From: Anas platyrhynchos
Lineage: Eukaryota > Chordata > Aves > Anseriformes > Anatidae
Direction: 5' to 3'
NCBI RefSeq assembly: GCF_047663525.1
Contig: NC_092588.1
Location: forward strand, 90,517,501-90,581,500
DNA: 64,000 nt
Part shown: in pieces, positions 38,401 through 46,520 of the stretch
Layout: each line of letters opens with the position of its first letter
Numbering within the stretch: position 1 is the stretch's first letter
Program-made: the position numbers and the translations under genes
Notes under the pieces: model-generated
Told to the model about the DNA's origin: nothing
What the model saw: only the letters and a program-made list of their open reading frames with translations
Database searches by the model: none

Positions 38401-38649
38401 AAGGAAAGTATCACTAGACAAGTTATTAGACAAGTTCATAGCATTTACCTGTAAATATCCATAGATTAGATAAAACATAAAAACTCCAGAAACACAGATG
38501 AAAAACTGAGTAGGTTTGTTAAATTTGCTAAGATTGACACCAAGAACTACAACATCATCTACTGATTTGATATGAGGTGACATAGTTTGAGATTTGGAAG
38601 GTACACTGATGGAAATGTATTTTCTTGATGAAGTGAATTTCAGATCCAT
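20283..38649 (-). CDS. SLC35B3: SLC35B3 (PAPS transporter 2), complete nine-exon coding region
   Basis: Golgi multi-pass transporter of the nucleotide-sugar transporter family; SLC35B3/PAPST2 imports the sulfate donor PAPS from cytosol into the Golgi lumen for sulfation (family knowledge). Seen here: nine minus-strand coding exons, all bounded by AG/GT, with phases that agree at each junction. From the ATG at 38649 (context GTCATGG) they give 369 residues. Recognisable blocks are SVDDVVVLG (about 33-41), GTMGLSNTSLGYLNYPTQV (123-141), FKCCKLIPVM (143-152), SLGLIWFTLADS (175-186), NVQEKAMKLHN (211-221), SYSIGF (232-237), TTGRKAMTIVLSF (298-310) and LNVYSKNMDKI (about 333-343), which match human SLC35B3 closely from memory. 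About ten hydrophobic segments are spread from residue 46 to 336. The human protein is 401 residues with 32 before the equivalent Met, so the conserved part has identical length. The start is the uncertain part: exon 2 is open for 26 more codons upstream. The identity is not in doubt. Confidence 0.96.
21367..21436 (-). CDS. SLC35B3: SLC35B3 exon 9
   Basis: Acceptor tcctctgcag at 21437, donor TTCCA/gtgagt at 21367; 70 nt: two carried bases, 22 codons, two bases passed on. It encodes TTGRKAMTIVLSFLFFAKPF and TF. TTxRKxxTxxLS is the C-terminal signature of this transporter family. Intron 8 upstream is 4.2 kb. Confidence 0.94.
21437..25629 (-). other. SLC35B3 intron 8
   Basis: A 4.2-kb AT-rich intron carrying the G12 tract and T22 tract. 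No additional exon is needed, because exons 8 and 9 join in frame. Confidence 0.7.
22998..23021. repeat. G-rich run (G12 plus flanking G tracts)
   Basis: GGGGA, then 12 G, then CGGG on the plus strand, inside intron 8 of SLC35B3. It has enough G tracts for a quadruplex on that strand. Confidence 0.9.
25630..25741 (-). CDS. SLC35B3: SLC35B3 exon 8
   Basis: Acceptor ttgttgttgcag at 25742, donor AACAG/gtatgaa at 25630; 112 nt, 37 codons plus one base. It encodes HPVQTYGYAFLFSLTGYFGI followed by SFVLALIKIFGALLAVT, which forms two closely spaced hydrophobic stretches. The final G joins TA from exon 9 to make Val. Confidence 0.94.
26170..26262 (-). CDS. SLC35B3: SLC35B3 exon 7
   Basis: Acceptor tattctag at 26263, donor CAAAG/gtaggtg at 26170; 93 nt, 31 codons, phase 0 on both sides. 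It encodes VLYSYSIGFLYILFGLTCTS and GLSPAVTFCSK, a membrane helix plus loop. The exon is too short to be obvious as an isolated ORF; I found it by matching the expected peptide to the intron 6/7 interval. The human counterpart differs at only a few positions. Confidence 0.93.
28087..28144. repeat. T-rich low-complexity tract in SLC35B3 intron 6
   Basis: A string of T runs broken by G (TTTTTTTTGTTGTTTTTTTT pattern), about 470 bp downstream of exon 6 in gene orientation. It gives a Lys/Gln-rich frame on the minus strand that is an artefact. Confidence 0.9.
28611..28708 (-). CDS. SLC35B3: SLC35B3 exon 6
   Basis: Acceptor ccttatattag at 28709, donor GAAATG/gtaaat at 28611; 98 nt. The first two bases finish a Gly codon begun in exon 5, followed by 32 full codons: VILISLALCADAVIGNVQEK then AMKLHNGSNSEM. 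NVQEKAMK is strongly conserved in SLC35B2/B3 transporters. Intron 5 upstream is 4.7 kb. Confidence 0.95.
28709..33390 (-). other. SLC35B3 intron 5
   Basis: The largest intron, 4.7 kb, AT-rich, with poly(T/A) tracts (29739-29764 is a T run followed by an A run that could form a hairpin). No exon, RNA gene or mobile element recognised. Confidence 0.7.
33391..33498 (-). CDS. SLC35B3: SLC35B3 exon 5
   Basis: Acceptor gcttttgtag at 33499, donor ACAG/gtaaagg at 33391; 108 nt (two carried bases, 35 codons, one base passed on). It encodes KRYNIADVSAALCMSLGLIW followed by FTLADSTVAPNFNLT, a membrane helix and a lumenal-type loop with an NLT sequon at its end. Confidence 0.95.
34967..35121 (-). CDS. 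SLC35B3: SLC35B3 exon 4 (transporter signature)
   Basis: Acceptor attttgtag at 35122, donor CAAG/gtaagt at 34967; 155 nt made of one carried base, 51 codons and one base passed on. It encodes IPGKTYMMIAFLTVGTMGLS, then the loop NTSLGYLNYPTQVIF and the FKCCKLIPVM stretch. The two lysines here (residues 144 and 147 from the internal Met) and Pro150 belong to the motif shared by nucleotide-sugar and PAPS transporters. Confidence 0.96.
36962..37083 (-). CDS. SLC35B3: SLC35B3 exon 3
   Basis: Acceptor tttttatag at 37084, donor AGAAG/gtatgtg at 36962; 122 nt, starting in phase 0 and ending two bases into an Arg codon. It encodes ELIFSVEGFKPFGWYLTLVQ and a hydrophobic second membrane segment ending in LIELQL, then a basic cytosolic loop (QDKRRR). 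The loop's last Arg codon is completed by the first base of exon 4. Confidence 0.95.
37313..37326. repeat. G14 homopolymer in SLC35B3 intron 2
   Basis: Fourteen consecutive G on the plus strand (C14 in the gene-sense direction), flanked by AT-rich sequence, 230 bp upstream of exon 3 in gene orientation. Confidence 0.95.
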
Positions 38650-38727
38650 GACTCCTTGTTCGCTGCATTCGGTGCTGCTGTTATCTTCTTTCTGTTCTTC
38701 TTTTTCCTTGTGTTCTCTGTCTGTAAG
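38449..38727 (-). CDS. SLC35B3: SLC35B3 exon 2 (internal start and TM1)
   Basis: Acceptor ttcttttcag at 38728, donor CAG/gtaaatgc at 38449, 279 nt, phase 0 to phase 0 (93 codons). The first 26 codons encode a charged Glu/Lys/Ser-rich stretch beginning LTDREHKEKEE. They are followed by the conserved Met (MDLKF), a hydrophilic cytosolic N-terminus with SVDDVVVLG, and a first membrane segment (FFICVSGVFMFYLIYGYL). The upstream 26 codons resemble the human N-terminal extension (LT at the start, then SxECS shortly before MDLKF), which suggests they are or were coding. Confidence 0.95.
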
Positions 38728-41700
38728 CTGAAAAGAAACACTAGAATCAGACAAGACATAACATACAGTCTTCAAACAATAATAGTAAGCAAATGTGGAA
38801 TTTACATGGATAATACCAAGTGTTCAGAGTTTTGCTTGGTTAATTTTATTTGCAGGCTTTACTTATCTTTTCTAATGTCCAAGACTAAGAGGCCTTTCAA
38901 CACTTTTGAAAGCATTTTTGCTTGATGTGGAAAGTAGTATTCTCACACTTCACAGAAAAAAAGACAGCAACAGAAAATTAGCCTCAGTTCCCTAACAGCT
39001 CCAAACAGCCCTTTTATGCCAGCACTCACAGGAGATCTACCTAGGAGATGAATGATGCCCAAGATCTAAGCCCAGTGAAAATACTGGTGTGGTGCCACTG
39101 CAGTTCTGCCTAGTTTATTTCTATAGTGAAATATACCACACTAGCCCATGGCTGGTGAAGGTTTTCTGAAAGCTACAGACTTGAGCCTTTGATTGGTTAG
39201 AAGTGTTGAAGTGAAAGAAATTACCCTCTCATTCTCACTATTCACTATTTCTCACACACTTCGGAGGAAGAGTTAACAATGAAAACAAGGCTAAGAAGCC
39301 AGTCTCGGAAATTAATCTTGTTATCTGATAAGGTATATGGTATGGCAATCCCTTTAACATTAACTACATGTAGCCATTTCCATGTAAAATAAGAAACAAA
39401 ATTAGGCAAGTCTGGAGAAGAAATTTAGCAGCTTACTAGACTGACAGACAAATAATTCCTCTAGTTCAGTAGAGAGTATGACTTTTGAAATGTTTTTTCC
39501 TTTTCAGCCTCAAGACAAACACACTGGTCAGTCAGTAGTCCCAAGATTTTTAAGGATAGCTGAGAATCTAGTTCAGTCACCAGACAGAAATTAAATTATA
39601 TTGGTCTTAACTACACAGCAGGTTGTGATCCCCAGCTCAAAAATACTTTTCATCATACATCTATGAAAATTACTCTTCCAGCCATCTTAAAATGGAAAAT
39701 ATGCTAGTATATGAAAACCAGATCGTGCAGTAAGTACAGCAAATGCATTCTGCGTGGACTTTGGTCATTTATTATTGCAGTGTAAAAAAAAAAAAAAAAA
39801 ACAAACAAAAAAACCACAATGGATTAGTATAAAACTTACATTGTGGTTATGTTTCCTTTTCTTTGATATAACCTGCTACCATGTTGGAACAAGATTGCTA
39901 TTAGAGTTCTGAAAGAATAGCTTGGGGACTATAATAACAATTTAGGGACTGTAATAACTATTTCTGTTTAAATTCAGAGCTCCTTAGATGAAAACCAGAA
40001 GTAAGAGGTAGAAAGTTTACCCTTGTGGATTGTTAGTTAATCACAAAATGAGGTTGCTGTAAAATGGAAAAAGGAAAAAGAAAAGGTTAAGTGTGCGTTT
40101 TCAGCAGGGGCAGAAAAGTACCCCTGTCATCCTATAAGACACTGGTCAGCCTTTGCATACAGCACCACACACACTTATCCCTCGCGAAGACAAATTTAAA
40201 GAATGACTGCAGGCAAGGTTATCAGGATGAAGGAACAGAGAGCCCAACTTCTGAACGGAATCAAGATCAAAGCTTAACTTGCCCAGCCTAGTGAAACCCT
40301 GATGCAAAGAGAACAGACTTGCTTTCAATAAAGTGATCATCACTAAAGAGGAAAAATAATTCTAATTTTAAGGGTAATAGCATGAGAGCAAATTGACATA
40401 CAACGATCATAAAACTTCACTAGAAATTCCTTTTGCATTCCAAAACTATCAGCATTCTAGAACAGACTAAAAATGAAAGATGAAACAATTGAATTGTTTA
40501 TAAGATGTCTTTTATGAAAGTGATTATGTGGAGCTGTTAAGTTTGGATTTGATTACTGAGCAGGCCCTTTCAGTCCTGTGCTTACTGCGTTCCTTCACCA
40601 TGGCAAACAGAGCAAAGGTATCTGCAGAAGGCACTTGGCAATCCCTCATTACCAGAACAGATGACTAAAGCAGGATACAAATTACTACTCCTGCTGAAAG
40701 AATTGTGAGCTAGGTTAGGACTAAACTTCACTCCCAAGGAGCAAATCACTACCATGGAAAGGCAATATACCCATTGTTTACACCACAGTTGAACTTTTAG
40801 TTTCGTTACTGCCTGTTCAGATCTTTCTTGACCATTTGTTAATAACACATTTTCTCAGCAGGATCACAAACTGCAGAAATAATCTAAGTCTCACTTTTCA
40901 CCTAAACTTCAACACAGAGAATGATGTATGTGTGGCACAGTGCGTAGCCACGTGCTGTCATCTGTACTTCAAGAGTCCATCAGCGGGATGACCTGTACAA
41001 CTCACAGTTTTGTACTCAAGTTTTCCACTTTGGCCACTACTTTAGACATTATTTGTAAGATGCCTGAACGATGAACAGAACATCACAGATCCAATATAGA
41101 GGGAAGTCCAGACAGTAACAAGTGTACTTATTAGCACACTTTTGAATTTGCAGCTGTTTATACGAAAATTATTTCCTCAGCAACAACACCAGCTTTTATG
41201 ACCTGTCCATTTCATTTATTGCAGCTTACTGAATCCACCACTGAAGTAGTAACAAACAGCACTGTTAGCTCTAGTCATGCCCAAGGACATCCATAAGATG
41301 ATACAGAACAACTGTTTTGTTTGTATCATACTCTAAATGAAACAAACAAAACAGTATTGAAGAAACATTTCAAGGAACTGCAACTATTTAGCAACTGGAC
41401 AAACACTATGTGTACATAGCCACTTGAAACACTCTCCACCAAATAATTTAATTGACAACAGCACAGGAACTTTTCTGAAGTCCACCGTGACTTCTCAAAC
41501 CATTAGTTTTGCCACTATCAAAAATGTTATTTTGTTCTTACCAAAACCCCTCAAGCAAATGATCCACTTGTTCAACAAACGTGCAACAAGAAGCTGTTTT
41601 ATTAAGTGCCGAGTGGCATAGTGCCATCCTGCCTTGTGTAGAACACATCCCTCCCTCTTCCTGTGTAGTAGTGTAAACAAAACAGACAGTCTTTAGGTCA

Positions 41701-42207
41701 ACGATACATTCTGTTCTAATCTCTATTCATTTGGGGAAAAAAAAAAAAAAAAGGAGAAGTCGCATGCCATGCTAGTTTTAACTTAGGTAATTATAGTAAT
41801 TATTACATGAAAAAAGACGAAAACAAGCATGTAACTAGAAAAGCAAAACGTCTTTGGCCTCCTAAAAGTTCATGACTTATAACCATCACAGAATAAACAC
41901 TACGACGGAGCTGGGGAGTTTTTATTTAACCCCAGCGAGCACCCTTTCAGAGCAGCACTTTAGCAGACGCCAGCAGCTCCGTTCTCTTTCAGCAACACCC
42001 TGCCCACGCCGCACCCCGAGGCCAGGCCAGCAGGGGCTCCCCCCGAGCAGCCTCACGCCCCCGGGTGCAGCCAGGCCCGGTGCTCCCGAGCACCCAGGCC
42101 CCGGCCCCGGCCCCGGCCCCTTCCCCCCGCCGGGCCCGGCCCGCTCCGCGCTCCTCACCGCCGCGCCCATGGCCGCCTTCCGCCCCTCTCCCGGCCCCAC
42201 CTGGTAC
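38728..42207 (-). other. SLC35B3 intron 1
   Basis: A 3.5-kb first intron. I searched it on the minus strand for a small coding exon that could supply an AUG in phase with exon 2. The only ATGGAT followed by GT (41294) has a poor donor (gtcctt), so none is supported. It contains a poly(A) at about 39783-39800 and the GC-rich 3' half of the CpG island. Confidence 0.7.
42097..42120 (-). repeat. (GGGGCC)4 hexanucleotide repeat in SLC35B3 intron 1
   Basis: The plus strand carries four uninterrupted GGCCCC units. In the direction of SLC35B3 transcription this reads (GGGGCC)4, starting 88 nt after the exon 1 donor. It is short and flanked by other GC-rich DNA. Confidence 0.9.
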
Positions 42208-42333
42208 CTGCCGGAGCAGGGAAGAGGCCAAAAGGGAGGGAGGCGCGCCAGCACCCACCGCCCTCTTCTCCTTCCCGTTCTCCTTCCTCCTCCTCCTCTT
42301 CCTCCTCCGCCTCCGTGCTTCTCCCTCCCTCCC

Positions 42334-42378
42334 TCAGCGGAGAAAATGGCGGCGGCGGGGCGCGAGCGTCGAGCGCAT
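42334..42378 (-). other. Possible upstream ORF (14 codons) in the SLC35B3 leader
   Basis: An ATG at 42378 opens 14 codons rich in Arg and ends in TGA at 42334. It is the only ATG on the minus strand of the proposed exon 1. It lies in the same frame as the SLC35B3 main ORF after splicing, so its stop closes the main frame on the 5' side. It matters only if transcription starts upstream of 42378. No evidence of translation can be drawn from sequence alone. Confidence 0.4.
42343..42353. promoter_or_regulatory. YY1-type motif AAAATGGCGGC
   Basis: Plus strand reads AAAATGGCGGC and minus strand GCCGCCATTTT, a match to the YY1 core AAnATGGCGGC that often sits just downstream of start sites in CpG-island promoters. 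Here it lies inside the proposed SLC35B3 exon 1. The plus-strand ATG it contains opens a GC-rich frame to 42522 that looks fortuitous. Confidence 0.6.
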
Positions 42379-42386
42379 CGATGCGC
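42373..42386. promoter_or_regulatory. Perfect 14-bp palindrome with NRF1-like half sites
   Basis: GCGCATCGATGCGC is its own reverse complement. It carries two GCGCA half sites as found in NRF1 elements (GCGCATGCGC), but with CG inserted at the centre, so binding is uncertain. It overlaps the uORF start codon. Confidence 0.35.
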
Positions 42387-42612
42387 GCTCGGCTCTCCGC
42401 TCGTCCTCCTGGGGCGGCGGCCGGCGACTCCCGCCTGGCCCCTGAGGGGCTGGGGGTGGGAGGGGGACGCAGCGGGGGGGTGCTGGCCGGGCGGTGCTCG
42501 GCTGCTCAACCAAAGTCTTTAAGTCACCGATGAAACTGCCCCCCTAAAAGCCGCCAAAGTGCATTTTGCTCCGCAGGGGGGGACCTTCTCGTCGTCCTCC
42601 CCTGGGAGACCG

Positions 42613-43723
42613 CAGGAGGAAAATAATAAAAATGTGTAATAGTGACACATGAAAAGGCAAGTCAGGGCAGTAACTGCAAAGCACGCAGATAATGTAACGT
42701 AGGGAACGTGACATCAGGTAAAAAGCTTGTGAGAAAGGTAGCTGAAGGCGATTTTGTGCAAATACATAAACTATATAACTTCAAAACGCATAAAGTCTAG
42801 TGATGAATCATCCTGGACTATAAAATGGAAATGCTGCGTTCCTAGAAGCAATGTGCAAAATATTTAACATTGTACATCAATATTTATCTATTGTCGTGTA
42901 GCATTTGGGAAACTCAAGGCTTTATGTCTGTAATGTTTTAAAAGTTTTCTTTCAATTTTATTTATTTATTTATTTATTGAAGCTAGCATAGTAAATCAGT
43001 ATGTATGACGGATAATAGTGACAAATACATCAGCCTTTGAATTTTTTAGCATATTTATTAGTTCACAGACATGAAATAGAAAGTGTAGGCTTCAAATTGA
43101 CTCTATATGACAACCCTCCATCCCCCCCCACCCCCCCACATTTCCCCAACCTTTCAGCAAAATAGTTGTTTTTGAAGAAATGAATCAGTGATTTTCTTAA
43201 GGAAAATAAGTCATCATCTTCAGAGGTTCCAGTGCTTCTTGGTTTGTGCTTCCTTTACGTGGACTGAGGGATTTCACATTTGCCAGACGGTGATGCTTTC
43301 TGTGTTTGCACATGGTCAGGTGGGATTTTCTAGTTTAAGTAGATTCTAGATTAAGTAGATAAACAGATTCTCTAGACGTGTCATCTGTAATGACCTTTAC
43401 TATTACAAGTGAAGTGATTACTTCTCTACATTTTTTCTTCCAGCTACTACTAGATGGGAAATAGGTACGAAAAAGGGAGATCAGTATCAGCAAAGCTCTC
43501 ATCTTCATGAAGTTTGAAGGCAAGTTAAAATACATAGCAGGCAGGATTTGAACTTTGCACAGAAAGGAGTAGAATGCCTCGGTGGAAGCAGGCAGGTAGG
43601 AGGAGAAATCAAATCGTGCAAGTGGGGTTGGCTAAGTAACCTGTAACTGGAATGAGGAACATAGAGCTTTTTAGTAGGAAGAATTGAAGAAATGTACTCT
43701 GGCAAATGTGACTCTGATGTAGA
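42613..43723. other. Upstream flank of SLC35B3, no gene seen
   Basis: AT-rich sequence directly outside the CpG island, with TTTA repeats at 42958-42979 and the C-rich run. No plus-strand exon with convincing splice sites was found. Confidence 0.65.
43122..43138. repeat. C-rich run
   Basis: TCCCCCCCCACCCCCCCACA on the plus strand, so G-rich on the minus strand, about 0.6 kb upstream of the SLC35B3 first exon. Confidence 0.9.
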
Positions 43724-43790
43724 GTCATAGAATCATTAAGTTGGAAAAGACCTCCAAGATCATGTGGTCCAACCATCCCCCTATATTCCC
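43724..43790 (-). mobile_element. CR1 LINE 3' end fragment
   Basis: Plus strand: TCATAGAATCATTAAGTTGG, AAAAGACCTCCAAGATCAT, GGTCCAACCATCCCCC. This is the reverse complement of the CR1 terminus. Only about 67 bp are recognisable. Confidence 0.88.
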
Positions 43791-44846
43791 TCATATTTGA
43801 GACTTTGCAGTCTTGTTGCTTCTTGTTGCTGTCTCACTATAATTTTTTTTTTTTTTAATTCAGAAATGTGTAAATTAGATGGCTTGATTTTGTCTCAGAA
43901 GGTCTCCTGCCTCTTTGTAAAGAATGTACATTTTTTTCATTTATTTTTTTACATTTTTCTATTTCTGTTACCCATATTCCATCATTCAAACTGGGGGAAG
44001 TGCAGAGTAGGGTATGTGCTGGTGAATGTTCTCTTTAAATAAAGCAGAAGAATGAACTATGAGAAGGATGTTTATTATTGATCTCACAGATGTTTCTGCA
44101 GTCTGCAATATGAGCACGTATGGATTACTGGTAAAGCTGGAAAGCAAATTACATTTTCTTTTATCGCTTTTAAAAATGAAGTTAAGGCTTATGAAAGGTG
44201 CTGGATTCAGACTCTGGAGACTTGACTTCTCTGTTTATCCAGGAAATAGATATTGTACATCACAAGCAGAGGCAGTGGAAGTATTAAAGATCTCAAAGTT
44301 GTCATGCTGCCTGTTTGAACTTCTCAGTCTTGACCAACTCAAGGTACCAAATGGGAAGTTTACTCTTGCACAAACATAATCCTGTGTCTTTCAGCTGGAA
44401 TATATAAGTGAAGATACACAATGTAGTTCTATTATCAAGAACTTTTGTTCACTACAATCTAACTTAAAAATGCTAATTTTATGATATTAGTTTACATTGT
44501 CAACCTAGCCTAGATTGTTATCTGGCTTCTTCAATATGACTGTTTCTAACTTCTCAAATGTAAGATGGTACCCCTTTATCTATACCATATACAATAGGTT
44601 GGGAATTAACCAGGACAAAGGTGTTTTTTGTTTCTTGTTTGCAGGAGAAAAAATAAATATGGAATATTTTAACAAGTGCACATATTACTTTTTGTTAGTG
44701 AATTAGGGGCAGTAATGTCTTTGTGCATATTTGTATGCTTGTAGCATGTTTTCTTATTATGAATTCAAAGGAGTAAAAAAGTCTTTCCTATCTGTGTAAA
44801 AAATACCCACTGATACTTCTGTTTCTCCATGAAACATGTAAGTATG

Positions 44847-44901
44847 TGTTAGTGACACAAATGACACAATGTTAGTGACACAGTGTTAGTGACACAAATA
44901 T
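44847..44901. repeat. Short tandem repeat of GTTAGTGACACA
   Basis: Three copies of TAGTGACACA plus a partial ATGACACA unit within about 55 bp, giving a minisatellite-like array of mixed spacing. Confidence 0.85.
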
Positions 44902-46424
44902 CAACAAAGATTATCACCTGGCTGACAGACGAAATTAATGAAGCAAAACAATGTGGGTTTTGTTACATTTCAGCATAAAAAGCAAACTAATACCACTTCC
45001 AAAGGCTTGAACCCTCCTCTCAGAGCTAAGTTTTTTAGCTTTGTTTAGATGACTTTAAATTTTACTGTGTTGACTAAAACATGGCATATGCAAATGAGGA
45101 TGCAGTATGTTAGAAGTTACACGGCTAAAAACAGTGTAATTTAATGTTTTATTGTAATTATCAAAAATAATGGAGAATTATTGAAAAAAACATCATATTT
45201 TTGTATGAATTGTCCTTTAGGGTTGTACTCAAGACAACTACAAGAGTAAGTATTTTGGTTAAATGAAAGTGCATTTGACATCCACTGAATCTGTGGGAGT
45301 AAGGTGAACCTAAAAACTTGATTCACAAAAAGAAGTGAGGATGTTTATCTCTGTAGCATCAGGAAGGGAGGGAAAAACAATAGTTCCCTTCTTCCACTGA
45401 TGGCTATAATGCTATTACTGGCTATTACTGTTAACTTAGTACTGTATGTTTCACAGTGGGATTTTTCTGACAGCTTTGTACTTTTTTTCTTTTTTTTAAA
45501 CTGCTGTTATTCTTGTAGTGAGCTGCTGGGGAATGAGAACAAAATAAATAACGGCACATGTAGAAGAGAGTCTCAACTGGCTTTTTGTTAGTAATATTTG
45601 TTAAATTAGGAATAAGTGCCTATTGATGCTGGGGATGGCAAGTTAGGTATCACAACAGTAATATAATTAAACAAGGACATTTTACCTTAAAACGTATGTT
45701 ACTTAGGTTTCTCTATTACATGTTTTCTGAATCCTTTCCTATTGCTTTCTGTACTTCAACTCCAGCTGAAATGATTTTTCCTAGCCTAATTTTTAAGAGC
45801 TTTTCTAATTCCTGGCATGTAGCACTGCATTTTACTGCCTCAGAAACTGAATTGCAGTTCTAATAGTAACAAAAAGCTCTATGATTATAGAATACCCTGT
45901 TTGAAATGTGTGATACATCACTTCGTATTCAAGGAAAAGCCGTTGTATCTGGAATTATAAAGTTAAATTAAGGTTCTGCCTCTCATTACAAAGTACTGTA
46001 ATACTGATTTTTAAATTTTTAAATTGCACTTAAAACATGTAACATATGACCAGACAGTTAATCTGTCAAGCGTTGGTAACGCTCCAGATACAAATTTATT
46101 ATTTCTGTCTTGTCACTGGTGCATATACGTACTAGTACTTGGAAATGCAAACAGCAAGAAATTTTTTATAGAGAGCATATGTGCACATATGTAATCGATC
46201 ACTGGTTTGGAATTAACATCATAGGGAATTTTGCACTTGTAACTCATTGATATTAGAAAAATTGTGCTTCAGCTGGAACACATTCAAATTAATTTGTGCT
46301 TTTTGTTCTGAGGTGGTTAGTAACATAACCGGTCAGCTTAGGTCACAAATAGCCTTCTTTAGAATAACTTTTTTTTAAATTCATAAGCAGTTGTGAACAG
46401 GTGTTGTGACCCCAAATTGATTGT

Positions 46425-46520
46425 GTTACACTGGTGGCACTCCAGAGTGTGCTAATAAACGCTGCCTCACTTGTGCCTGCAGGTCTTTTGTTACTCTGGA
46501 GACAATGGCGGAGTAAGTAC
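46425..46520 (+). other. LTR-like or exon-like segment with AATAAA and splice-type signals
   Basis: CTGGTGGCACTCCAGAGTG is followed by AATAAACGCTGCCTCACTT, TGCCTGCAG, then 30 bases ending GACAATGGCGGA and a strong donor GTAAGTACT. AATAAA followed shortly by CA/GT-rich sequence is what an LTR R-U5 region looks like. Equally, CAG/...GGA/GTAAGT could bound a small exon. No coding continuation was found. Function unknown. Confidence 0.25.

Larger units (their letters stand above)
42208..42520 (-). other. SLC35B3: SLC35B3 exon 1 (5' untranslated, upstream edge approximate)
   Basis: The minus strand of the CpG island ends in a good donor, CTCCGGCAG/gtaccag, at 42208/42207. Joining it to the exon 2 acceptor at 38727 keeps the exon 2 frame open back to a TGA at 42336-42334, with no in-frame ATG between, so this exon appears untranslated for the main protein. 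The transcription start cannot be read from sequence. The upstream edge is a guess from where GC-rich sequence thins and motifs cluster. Joining exon 1 directly to exon 2 is inferred from splice signals and position; another small exon in intron 1 is possible. Confidence 0.6.
41985..42612. promoter_or_regulatory. CpG-island promoter of SLC35B3
   Basis: About 630 bp of very GC- and CpG-rich sequence in otherwise AT-rich DNA, centred on the first exon of SLC35B3. No TATA box is evident at a sensible place. GC-box-like stretches (GGGGGTGGGAGGGGG near 42450-42465) and a YY1-type element are present. This is the usual architecture of a housekeeping promoter. Divergent transcription towards higher coordinates is possible, but no spliced plus-strand gene is visible; the long GC-rich open frames on both strands here are composition artefacts. 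Confidence 0.85.

Noticed and set aside
41288..41294. ATGGAT/GT as an alternative first coding exon of SLC35B3, which would recreate the human-like MD-LT start
   Set aside because: The donor reads gtccttg, a poor match to consensus, and nothing upstream suggests a promoter.
41872..42522. 216-codon plus-strand and 195-codon minus-strand open frames across the CpG island
   Set aside because: Both are long only because stop codons are rare in GC-rich DNA. They are low-complexity (Pro, Gly, Arg, Ala), overlap each other on opposite strands, and the region is explained as the SLC35B3 promoter and first exon.
42347..42522. Plus-strand ATGGCGGCG start suggesting a divergent gene
   Set aside because: It is a YY1-type motif. 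The frame has no good splice donor and stops at 42522 with no recognisable protein.
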